DNA from: Geodermatophilaceae bacterium
GTDB taxonomy: Bacteria > Actinomycetota > Actinomycetes > Mycobacteriales > Geodermatophilaceae
Length of the DNA: 5,773 nt
Reading direction: 5' to 3'
Assembly: GCA_013813215.1 (NCBI GenBank)
Contig: JACCSC010000202.1
Coordinates: forward strand, 1 to 5,773
Shown: positions 1 through 5,157 of the stretch, in pieces
How positions within the stretch are numbered: the stretch's first letter is position 1
Layout of the letters: each line of letters opens with the position of its first letter
Notes under the pieces: generated by a model
Database searches by the model: none
What the model was told of the DNA's origin: nothing
Seen by the model: the letters and a program-made list of their open reading frames with translations, nothing else
Position numbers and translations under genes: made by a program

Positions 1-568
1 GCTCGGTCTCGGGTTGCGCGAGGGCCGCGGGCGGGGCCGGCGGCCCGGTGGGCGAAGGCGCCCAGGTCACGTGGTAGGCCGGGTGCAGCGTCGTACCACC
101 ACCTTCGACGACGCCCCGGTACAGGCCCAGCCAATCCGGTCCCGCGTCCTCGGCGATCGTGATCCCGTCGGCCGCGAGCATCAGCGGCCCGGCCGGCCAC
201 TCGACCAACCGGTCCACGGTGAACGCCGCTGTGCTGCCGGACAGCTCCAGGCCCTCGGCCCAGGCCGTCACCTCGCCGTACAGGAAGACCGCGATGCCGT
301 CCTCGGTCGCGGCCAGGGTGCCGAACCCAGGTGCCTGCTCGTTCTGGGCGAGCCAGCCGGTGAGGCGGCGAGCCAGCGCCCGCCCGGGCGAGCGCGGAGC
401 CACCCCGGTCACGTCCCGGCAGAGCTGCAGCAGGGCCGGTACAGCCTCCTCGGCGCGGGCGTCGCCCCGGCGGATGACCAGCAGGACACCGGGGAACCTG
501 GCCACCACGTGCGCCCCCGTGGTCACAGTGGCGCGGAGCTGATCGAAGGCAGGGACCGGGGAGCTCAT
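1..568 (-). CDS. FHA-domain-type protein, N-terminal part (partial, runs off the left edge)
   Basis: An open frame of 189 whole codons begins at ATG 568-566 and leaves the window without a stop. GGAGG lies 8 nt upstream of the ATG, and an in-frame stop at 610-608 with no other start between them fixes this start. The visible protein is soluble. It begins MSSPVPAFDQLRATV, followed by VVARFPGVLLVI (about residues 23-34), GRALARRL, FGTLAATEDGIAVFLYGE, a serine/glycine turn LELSG and GLYRGVVEGGGTTL, and ends in a proline/alanine-rich linker. From memory, this order (VARF, then ALARRL, then ATEDGLAVFLHG, then GVVPGGG) is the N-terminal domain of actinobacterial proteins that carry a phosphothreonine-binding FHA domain further along. 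The FHA domain itself would lie outside the window, so phosphopeptide binding is inference. It is the third gene of the left-hand operon and starts 34 bp after the membrane-protein stop. The start is certain and the family assignment moderate. Confidence 0.65.
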   Translation of the reverse strand, partial: MSSPVPAFDQLRATVTTGAHVVARFPGVLLVIRRGDARAEEAVPALLQLCRDVTGVAPRSPGRALARRLTGWLAQNEQAPGFGTLAATEDGIAVFLYGEVTAWAEGLELSGSTAAFTVDRLVEWPAGPLMLAADGITIAEDAGPDWLGLYRGVVEGGGTTLHPAYHVTWAPSPTGPPAPPAALAQPETE

Positions 569-606
569 ACTGGCGCCTCCGCGGCGGAAGGTACGTCGGC
601 GCTCAT
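565..606 (-). other. 13-codon micro-ORF bridging two ATGA junctions
   Basis: ATG 606-604 overlaps the TGA of the membrane-protein gene (605-603). The frame reads MSADVPSAAEAPV and stops at TGA 567-565, which itself overlaps ATG 568-566 of the next gene. A G-run (GGGGGG) lies about 9 nt upstream of ATG 606. The micro-ORF could carry ribosomes from one gene to the next (translational coupling), or the two ATGAGC motifs may simply be chance. The downstream gene has its own good GGAGG, so the micro-ORF is not required. There is no evidence for a stable peptide. Confidence 0.2.
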
Positions 607-1031
607 ATCAGTCGACCCCCCAGGAAGCGCCACCGCACGAACGGGATGCGCATCGGCCCGTTCACGATGAGCCAGACCACGATCCACACGGTGAGGAAGT
701 GCAACAGGAAGGAGCCGAACCCAACGTCCGGCCCGACGTCGGTGGTCTTGATCAGGATCCAGATGAGCAGACCCTCGTTCACCACCGTGACCAGGCCGAG
801 GAACGTGGGCCAGTCCTTCTCCCAGCGGAACTGCTGGATGAAGTGATACAGCAACTCCCAGAGCACGCCCAGCCCGATCGCCAGCAGCAGGATCTGGAAC
901 GTCGCCCGGTACGACGCCGACAGCGGCGCTCCGTCCGGGAGCAGCGGGGTGATGAGCAGCGTCCACAGTCCACCGACGACCGCGAGCACGGCAATCCGGG
1001 TCTGGATCCGCCCGTTCAGGGTCGGGACCAA
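603..1031 (-). CDS. Small four-helix integral membrane protein, function unknown
   Basis: I do not recognise a named family. The start chosen is TTG 1031-1029, because GAGGAG (1043-1038), overlapping the upstream gene's stop, lies 6 nt before it. Longer in-frame extensions would run into the flavoprotein gene. The 142-residue product has four hydrophobic stretches at about residues 13-31, 44-65, 77-94 and 104-123. The N-terminus is short with two or three basic residues, and the C-terminus is basic (RIPFVRWRFLGGRLI). Several polar residues sit in or at the edge of the helices: E59 and H63 in LWELLYHFI, N85-E86 in VVNEGLL and H111 in FLLHFLTVW. Between helices 2 and 3 is the charged, aromatic loop QQFRWEKDWPT. 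With a 10-bp gap upstream and 34 bp downstream it is almost certainly co-transcribed with its neighbours. It may anchor or partner the flavoprotein or the FHA-type protein at the membrane, which is inference only. Confidence 0.88.
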   Translation of the reverse strand: MVPTLNGRIQTRIAVLAVVGGLWTLLITPLLPDGAPLSASYRATFQILLLAIGLGVLWELLYHFIQQFRWEKDWPTFLGLVTVVNEGLLIWILIKTTDVGPDVGFGSFLLHFLTVWIVVWLIVNGPMRIPFVRWRFLGGRLI

Positions 1032-1041
1032 AGTCAGCTCC

Positions 1042-2631
1042 TCAGATCGGCCGGTGGCGTGCCCACAGCCACCATTGCTTGATGGACCGGCCCACGCCGA
1101 GCCGCTGGCAGAAGCCGAGAGCGGCCAGGTCGTCGACGATCTCCAGGGCCGCGATCTGCAGGCCGAGGAAAGTGTCGACACCCGGGAAGTAGCCGCCGAG
1201 GGTGGCGCTGCCGGAGGCGTAGAGCCGGCCGTTGCCGCTACGGGTGCCGCGCAGCTCGAACGTGCGTTGCACGTCGAGCCGGCCGACCGGGTTGCGACCG
1301 GCACCGCTGTGGTCCAACAGGTCGGCCAGTAGCCGGTGCTCGCGGATATCGGCCTCCAGCCCGGTGCAGTCGATGACGAAGTCGGCGGTCGCCTGGACGA
1401 AGCCCTGGGCCGCCTTGACGTTGGCCACCACGTTCTGCCCCTGGCCGGGCAGCATCTCGGTGACCTCGCCGGTCAGCGTCTGGTACCAACCCTCGGCCCG
1501 GCCCCGCTTGAGCTGGGACTGCCAGAGCCGGCGTACCGGGGTGTTCGTTCCGCCCATCAGCTTGTACTCGGTGGCCCGCTCGGCGCCCTCGAGCTTGCGC
1601 ATCTTGGCCTTGAGCTGTCCGCCCCACACCGACTTCGGGTAGTTGAAGCCCTGGTAGGCCCAGCCGTCACCGCCCTTGCGGCGCATGAAGATGTTCGGGC
1701 CGTGCGCACTGGTGACGTAGGTCCGGAAGATGTGCAGCACCCGGGTCTGTAGCCGGTAGCGGTCGCGGTCGTCGATCAGCCGCTGCAGCACCCGGGAGGC
1801 GACGATGCCTCCACCGCGGATGATGACCGTGCCGGGCCGGCGGGCGAGTTGCTCGTAGACGTGCTCGTGCGGCTCGTAGGCGTTGACCACCCGGCCGGGG
1901 TCGCGGTATTGCTCGCGGAAGCGCTGCAGGTCCGGCAGTAGCTTCAGGCCCGGGTAGCCGACCGCGACGTGGACGAACTGGCTGCGGTAGGCGATCCGGC
2001 GGGTCGGGGCCGCACCGGCCGGCGGGGTGAGGATCGTGAAGTAGCCCCCGCCGTAGCGCCGCCGGACCATCCGCACCTGGCCCTTGCGGACGCACTGGGC
2101 GTAGCCGATCCGGTGGTACTCACGCTCCATCGACTCGAACGCCTGCCCGGCCTTCGGTGTGTAGTAGTCGCGCAGGAACGGCTCGGTCAGGACGCTCCAC
2201 AGCGGGTCGAAGAACCCCTTGACCGACTTGGCGGCGAAGGCCTCGCGTACGGCGTAGCTGGGGAACCCCCAGATGTTGTCCGGCGTGGAGGCCGAATCTG
2301 AGCGCAGCCGCTCCCGGCGCGGGATCTGCGACACCCGGGTGAGGTACTCGTAGCTCGACCAGGGGACCTCGAGGTTGGTCAGGACGGTGATGGCCGAGGC
2401 CGGGACGCCGCAGATCCGCAGGTAGTCGGTGGTGACGAACGAGCCGATGCCACCGCCGATGGTGACGAACGGCGTGTCCACGATCGGGATGCCGGCCTGC
2501 TGCAGCATCTCGTCGGTCCAGACGTGGGTGTCGATCAGGAACTGGTTGAGGTCGCCGAGCTGCGGCGTGGGACGGAAGTCCGGTTCGGCCGGATCCATCG
2601 ACCCCGGCAGCACGATGTTGTCGGTGCTCAC
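1042..2631 (-). CDS. Putative FAD/NAD(P)-binding oxidoreductase (flavoprotein)
   Basis: The product has 529 residues if translation starts at GTG 2631-2629. That start has GGGAGG 9 nt upstream. A longer GTG at 2676 would lie inside the promoter spacer, so I reject it. A dinucleotide-binding glycine motif GGGIGS is at residues 59-64, after a hydrophobic strand (PFVTI). A second Rossmann-like motif, VIIRGGGIVAS, is at 269-279. VHVAVGYPG (220-228) resembles the strand-turn preceding flavin or NADP sites. VIDCTG (419-424) and the C-terminal segment GRLYASGSATLGGYFPG...LGLQIAALEI (468-498) resemble the closing FAD-contact segment of two-dinucleotide-binding flavoproteins such as N-hydroxylating monooxygenases. 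No redox CxxC pair is present, so it is not a classical disulfide reductase. The tail is Trp/Arg-rich (KQWWLWARHRPI). No signal peptide or membrane helix is seen. It is the first gene of the three-gene unit. The substrate is unknown; the general class is reasonably sure and the exact family is not. Confidence 0.82.
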   Translation of the reverse strand: MSTDNIVLPGSMDPAEPDFRPTPQLGDLNQFLIDTHVWTDEMLQQAGIPIVDTPFVTIGGGIGSFVTTDYLRICGVPASAITVLTNLEVPWSSYEYLTRVSQIPRRERLRSDSASTPDNIWGFPSYAVREAFAAKSVKGFFDPLWSVLTEPFLRDYYTPKAGQAFESMEREYHRIGYAQCVRKGQVRMVRRRYGGGYFTILTPPAGAAPTRRIAYRSQFVHVAVGYPGLKLLPDLQRFREQYRDPGRVVNAYEPHEHVYEQLARRPGTVIIRGGGIVASRVLQRLIDDRDRYRLQTRVLHIFRTYVTSAHGPNIFMRRKGGDGWAYQGFNYPKSVWGGQLKAKMRKLEGAERATEYKLMGGTNTPVRRLWQSQLKRGRAEGWYQTLTGEVTEMLPGQGQNVVANVKAAQGFVQATADFVIDCTGLEADIREHRLLADLLDHSGAGRNPVGRLDVQRTFELRGTRSGNGRLYASGSATLGGYFPGVDTFLGLQIAALEIVDDLAALGFCQRLGVGRSIKQWWLWARHRPI

Positions 2632-2663
2632 CCTGTCCGCCCTCCCGGCCTTTGCTCGTCCGG

Positions 2664-2695
2664 AGGATAAAGACACGCCGACTACGCGCTGTCAA
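2664..2695 (-). promoter_or_regulatory. Probable promoter of the flavoprotein operon
   Basis: On the minus strand a perfect -35 box TTGACA is at 2695-2690. TTTATC at 2671-2666 follows after an 18-nt spacer; TATCCT at 2669-2664 is an alternative -10 with a 20-nt spacer. A start about 7 nt downstream would give a leader of roughly 25-30 nt containing the GGGAGG of GTG 2631. The A/T content here stands out from the surrounding sequence. Confidence 0.5.
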
Positions 2696-2702
2696 GGCAC
2701 GC

Positions 2703-2733
2703 CCTGACCTGCTGAAATCTCAGCCGCCTCAGG
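2703..2733 (-). terminator. Nested inverted repeat after the esterase remnant, possible old terminator
   Basis: Two stems are nested on the plus strand. CCTGA (2703-2707) pairs with TCAGG (2729-2733), and inside them GCTGA (2711-2715) pairs with TCAGC (2720-2724) around an AATC loop. The outer arm includes the remnant's stop codon. There is no T-run. It could end transcription from the right before the flavoprotein promoter. The stems are short, so confidence is low. Confidence 0.3.
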
Positions 2734-3022
2734 AAGGCGAACGGGTGGCGAAGAACGCCCAGATCACCTGCGTCGCCTGCAGTCCGGAGTCGTGCTCGCC
2801 GAACCCCGCGTCCCCTGCTCCGCCCGGCCACGAGTGCCCCATCTCGGCGACGGTGTACACCTCGACCGCGCTGCCGCCGGCGCACTCCGCCACGCTGCGC
2901 TGGACTGCCGCGGCCGACGGGACCTCGGTCTCCGTCACCTCGGCACAGCCGGCGCCGAGCCGCCACAGCTCCAGCCCGGCGATGCAATCCGCGTAGCCGG
3001 GATCGGTCCCGCCGGCTAAGCA
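2729..3022 (-). pseudogene. C-terminal fragment of a PHB depolymerase-like / LpqC-type esterase
   Basis: This minus-strand frame is open for 97 residues between TGA 3025-3023 and TGA 2731-2729. Its product matches the C-terminal end of secreted poly(3-hydroxybutyrate) depolymerase-like alpha/beta hydrolases. It shows LELWRLGAGC (W and Cys of the usual W...NGC block), then AECAGGSAVEVYTV, then MGHSWPGG (usually GGGHTWPGG, carrying the catalytic His), and finally ATQVIWAFFA, the typical last helix. Intact family members are roughly 300 residues. Here the signal peptide, the oxyanion region and the Gly-x-Ser-x-Gly nucleophile elbow are absent, and no continuation was recognised further upstream. 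A GTG at residue 29 would give a 69-residue ORF, but it has no reason to encode a working enzyme. I read it as a truncated, dead gene; depolymerase activity should not be assumed. Confidence 0.6.
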
Positions 3023-3212
3023 TCAGGTGCCGTCGCATCGGTCCGACGCTAGCCAACCACGAGCCCGATCCGTGCTCGCCGAGACTGAACAATTGTCCAC
3101 CGTGCCCGGATGGTCGGGATCCGTGCCCGCAGGTCCGCCACGATTGTGCGCGCAGCGGCTGCCACCACCCGGACACGACCGATCAGGCTCGCCCGCCGCC
3201 AGTGCTCGCTGG
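3023..3212. other. Gene-free stretch between the esterase remnant and the toxin-antitoxin operator
   Basis: Neither strand shows a coding frame with recognisable protein features. The stretch contains the palindrome ACAATTGT (3089-3096). It also has an imperfect direct repeat of GATCCGTGCYCGC (3067-3079 and 3118-3130, one mismatch). It may hold the decayed 5' part of the esterase gene, but I could not recognise any of it. Confidence 0.4.
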
Positions 3213-3233
3213 CCCTGCATCAACGATGCAGGG
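3213..3233. promoter_or_regulatory. Operator candidate 1 upstream of vapB (9-bp perfect inverted repeat)
   Basis: CCCTGCATC (3213-3221), loop AAC, GATGCAGGG (3225-3233) form a perfect inverted repeat about 33 bp before the antitoxin start. VapB-type ribbon-helix-helix proteins usually bind inverted repeats at their own promoter. The inner half-site GCATC/GATGC recurs 22-23 bp downstream, which supports an operator over a random hairpin. Confidence 0.45.
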
Positions 3234-3239
3234 GTCTGC

Positions 3240-3251
3240 GCATCATGATGT
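3240..3251. promoter_or_regulatory. Operator candidate 2 upstream of vapB (GCATC-AT-GATGT)
   Basis: CATCATGATG (3241-3250) is a perfect 10-bp palindrome. With flanking bases it reads GCATC, AT, GATGT, a near copy of the core of the repeat at 3213-3233. It lies immediately before the presumed -10 box, so bound antitoxin would block RNA polymerase. Confidence 0.4.
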
Positions 3252-3253
3252 AC

Positions 3254-3259
3254 TAGCCT
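3254..3259 (+). promoter_or_regulatory. Leaderless-type -10 box (TAGCCT) of the vapBC operon
   Basis: TAGCCT fits the actinobacterial TANNNT -10 pattern and ends 6 nt before ATG 3266. That spacing places the transcription start at or next to the A of the start codon, and no usable Shine-Dalgarno sequence precedes the ATG. An overlapping alternative is TACTAG (3251-3256). No convincing -35 box is visible. Confidence 0.45.
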
Positions 3260-3265
3260 TAGGCG

Positions 3266-3496
3266 ATGAGGACCACTGTCACGCTCGACAAGGATGTCGC
3301 CGCTGCGGTGCAGCAACTCCAGAGGGACCGGCTCATCGGTCTGAGTGCGGCTGTGAACGAGCTGGCCCGCGCCGGGCTGGCGGCGTCCACCCAACGCAAA
3401 CGCTTCGTGCAGCGCAGCGTGGCCATGGGTGCTGGTCTCGACGTCTCCAACGTGGCCGAGGCGCTGGAACTGCTCGAGGGTCCCGGACACCGCTGA
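3266..3496 (+). CDS. vapB: VapB-family antitoxin, ribbon-helix-helix
   Basis: The product is a 76-residue protein. The N-terminal strand MRTTVTLDKDV (1-11) followed by a helix (AAAVQQLQRDRL) and the LSAAVNELARAGLA turn-helix (26-39) is the ribbon-helix-helix fold of VapB/CopG-like antitoxins. The dimeric strand would insert into DNA. The C-terminal half (about residues 40-76, with RKRFVQRSVAMGAGLDVSNVAE) is the usual toxin-binding, flexible part. ATG 3266 is chosen because it begins this conserved strand and sits at the leaderless distance from TAGCCT. The stop overlaps the toxin start (TGATG, 3494-3498), giving one transcript and probably coupled translation. It likely represses its own promoter with the toxin through the upstream inverted repeats. 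Length and arrangement are typical; the type II antitoxin assignment is firm. Confidence 0.88.
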   Translation: MRTTVTLDKDVAAAVQQLQRDRLIGLSAAVNELARAGLAASTQRKRFVQRSVAMGAGLDVSNVAEALELLEGPGHR

Positions 3497-3924
3497 TGCT
3501 CGTCGACGCCAACCTCTTGCTGTACGCCGTCGACGAGAGCAGCAGTCATCATGACGCTGCCGCGGCCTGGCTCGAGTCATCGCTCAATGGCTCGCGGCGG
3601 GTCGGGTTGCCGTGGCAGACGCTGGCAGCGTTCATACGGATCAGCACCAACCCACGGGCGCGGGAGCGCCCCCTGGATCCGGGCGCGGCCGTCGGCTTCG
3701 TTCACGAGTGGCTGGATGCGGACATGACGTGGACGCCGTCGGGGGGTCCGGGCTACGCCGGCGTGTTCCTGGGTCTCATCGAGAAGTACCAGGTACGGGG
3801 CAATCTGATCAGCGACGCTCAGCTCGCCGCGCTCGCGATCGAGCACGGCCTCACCGTCTATTCGGCCGACACAGACTTCGCACGATTCACCGAGGTGACC
3901 TGGGTCGACCCGGTCGCCGGCTGA
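3496..3924 (+). CDS. vapC: VapC-family PIN-domain toxin (ribonuclease)
   Basis: The product has 142 residues, the usual VapC size, starting at ATG 3496-3498 inside the antitoxin stop. PIN-domain landmarks run in order. MLVDANLLLYAVD carries the first metal-binding Asp (D4). LPWQTLAAFIRISTNPR (38-54) is the motif of the actinobacterial VapC subgroup. NLISDAQLAALAIEHGL carries D107. VYSADTDFARF carries D125 and D127, followed by the closing segment VTWVDPVAG. By family knowledge these acids hold Mg2+ or Mn2+ for endoribonucleolytic cleavage of RNA, often tRNA or rRNA; the target cannot be told here. Position 41 is Gln in PWQTL, where many PIN proteins have the second acidic residue. The Asp positions are otherwise present and the frame is intact, so it is probably active, held inactive by the neighbouring antitoxin. 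Longer in-frame upstream extensions overlap vapB and are rejected. Confidence 0.9.
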   Translation: MLVDANLLLYAVDESSSHHDAAAAWLESSLNGSRRVGLPWQTLAAFIRISTNPRARERPLDPGAAVGFVHEWLDADMTWTPSGGPGYAGVFLGLIEKYQVRGNLISDAQLAALAIEHGLTVYSADTDFARFTEVTWVDPVAG

Positions 3925-3950
3925 GACGGTCGGGGTCGGCTCAGCCGGTG
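3915..3950. terminator. Stem-loop over the vapC stop, candidate terminator
   Basis: CCGGCTGAG (3917-3925) pairs perfectly with CTCAGCCGG (3940-3948) around a 14-nt loop, extendable by a G-U and a C-G pair. It includes the vapC TGA and lies 21 bp from the end of the convergent acyl-CoA dehydrogenase gene. It could therefore serve both strands. There is no T-run, which is common in high-GC actinomycetes. Confidence 0.45.
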
Positions 3951-3971
3951 ATCTGGACCGACGGGCGGCGG

Positions 3972-5132
3972 TCAGCCGGCGATGGACACGTTGCCCTTGA
4001 GCACGTTGCGCGCGATGGACTGGCGCTGGATCTCGTCGGTGCCCTCGTAGATCCGCAGGAGTCGAAGCTCCCGGTACCAGCGCTCGATCGGGAGCTCGCG
4101 GGTGTAGCCCATGCCGCCGTGGATCTGCAGGACCCGGTCGACGATCTCGTTCGCCTTGACCCCGGCGTACAGCTTGGCCATCGACGACGCGTGCCGGTTG
4201 TCCATACCGGATTCCAACAGCCAGGCCGCCTTCAGGGTCAGCAGCTTCATGGCCTCGATCTCGACCGCGGAGTCGGCGATCATCCACTGGATGGCCTGCC
4301 GCTGGCTCAGCAGCTGGCCGAAGGTGCTGCGCGTATTGGCGTAGTCCGCGCCCATCTGCAGCAGCCGTTCGCACGACCCGACCGCGCGGGCCGGCAGCGT
4401 AAAGCGGCCGGCGTTGATCCATTTCATGGCCAGCGTGAAGCCCTGCCCCACCTCGCCGAGGACGTTCTCCTCCGGTACGACGACGTTGTCGAAGACGAGC
4501 GCGGCCGGTCCCCACTCGCCCATGGTGTCGATCGGCTCGGACTTCCAGCCCATGTCCCGGTCGACCAGGAAGCAGGTGACGCCACCGTCGGCCCCGCGCT
4601 GCTTGTCCGTCACCGCGAAGACCATCACGAAGTCGGCGTCGCTGCCGCGGGTGATGAACGTCTTCTCCCCGTTGATCACGTAGGCGTCGCCCTCCTTGCG
4701 GGCCGACGTCGTGATCGCCTTGGCGTCGGAACCGGCGCCCGGCTCGGTGATGGCGAAGCAGGACTTGCGCTTACCCTCCAGCAACGGCAAGAGGTAGCGC
4801 TGCTTCTGGTCCTCGGTGCCCTCATAGAGGATGTTGTCGGCGAAGCCGCCGAAGCCGAACGGCACGAAGGTCCGGCCGAGTTCGATGAGCACGACGGCCG
4901 TCATCACCGGCCCGAGTGCCATCCCGCCGTACTCCTCGGGGGTGTTGACCCCCCAGAAACCGGCCTTGGCCGCCTTGTCCTGGAGCTGCCTGAGCTGCTC
5001 AGGCGACACCCCCGGCCGCCCGGCCCGCTCGTTGCGCAGGCACTCGGTCTCCAGCGGCATCACCTCGCGCTGGACGAACGTGCGCACGGTGTCCCGTACG
5101 GCGAGATGTTCCTCGCTGAGCCCGAAATCCAT
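3972..5132 (-). CDS. Acyl-CoA dehydrogenase (FAD-dependent)
   Basis: The product has 386 residues, a normal full-length member. The enzyme class makes the trans-2,3 double bond in an acyl-CoA thioester and passes electrons from FAD to electron-transfer flavoprotein. ATG 5132 is chosen because MDFGLSEEHLAVRDTVR is the standard family beginning; an in-frame ATG at 5219 would add 29 unrelated residues and overlap the divergent gene. CFAITEPGAGSDA (125-137) is the FAD/substrate signature in the beta domain. INGEKTFITRG follows, then GRFTLPARAVG, and QIHGGMGYTRELPIER in the C-terminal helical domain. RIYEGTDEIQR contains the expected catalytic base, Glu363. All hallmark blocks are present. Substrate (fatty, branched-chain or other acyl-CoA) cannot be set from sequence alone. 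No etf, thiolase or hydratase gene is visible nearby. The Shine-Dalgarno is poor (GGGA touching the ATG). Confidence 0.95.
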   Translation of the reverse strand: MDFGLSEEHLAVRDTVRTFVQREVMPLETECLRNERAGRPGVSPEQLRQLQDKAAKAGFWGVNTPEEYGGMALGPVMTAVVLIELGRTFVPFGFGGFADNILYEGTEDQKQRYLLPLLEGKRKSCFAITEPGAGSDAKAITTSARKEGDAYVINGEKTFITRGSDADFVMVFAVTDKQRGADGGVTCFLVDRDMGWKSEPIDTMGEWGPAALVFDNVVVPEENVLGEVGQGFTLAMKWINAGRFTLPARAVGSCERLLQMGADYANTRSTFGQLLSQRQAIQWMIADSAVEIEAMKLLTLKAAWLLESGMDNRHASSMAKLYAGVKANEIVDRVLQIHGGMGYTRELPIERWYRELRLLRIYEGTDEIQRQSIARNVLKGNVSIAG

Positions 5133-5157
5133 TCCCGCAGGATGGCACAGTGAACCG
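5133..5157. promoter_or_regulatory. 25-bp divergent intergenic gap
   Basis: Only 25 bp separate the acyl-CoA dehydrogenase ATG from the DinB-family ATG, so each promoter must overlap the other gene's 5' end. I see no clear -10/-35 pair and no well-spaced Shine-Dalgarno for either gene; AGGA at 5139-5142 is 15 nt from ATG 5158. Leaderless or weakly led transcripts are possible. Confidence 0.35.

Noticed and set aside
14..670. Long plus-strand open frame of 218 codons opposite the FHA-type gene
   Set aside because: Its translation is Arg/Gly/Pro-rich low-complexity sequence without family features. It is antisense to a minus-strand frame with good Shine-Dalgarno and recognisable motifs.
3067..3130. 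Imperfect direct repeat GATCCGTGCYCGC (3067-3079, 3118-3130) and palindrome ACAATTGT (3089-3096)
   Set aside because: The repeats are short and isolated in GC-rich sequence, with no adjacent gene start or integrase. I cannot separate them from chance or call attachment sites.
2682..3176. 164-codon minus-strand frame spanning the esterase remnant
   Set aside because: Composition is Arg/Gly-rich and featureless. The esterase motifs lie in a different frame of the same strand.
3202..3495. Plus-strand frame extending vapC upstream to about 3202
   Set aside because: It overlaps the whole antitoxin gene. The PIN domain begins at ATG 3496 with MLVDAN, and the TGATG overlap is typical of these operons.
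3612..5153. 513-codon plus-strand open frame opposite the acyl-CoA dehydrogenase gene
   Set aside because: It is an antisense shadow produced by GC-biased third positions; the minus strand encodes a complete acyl-CoA dehydrogenase.
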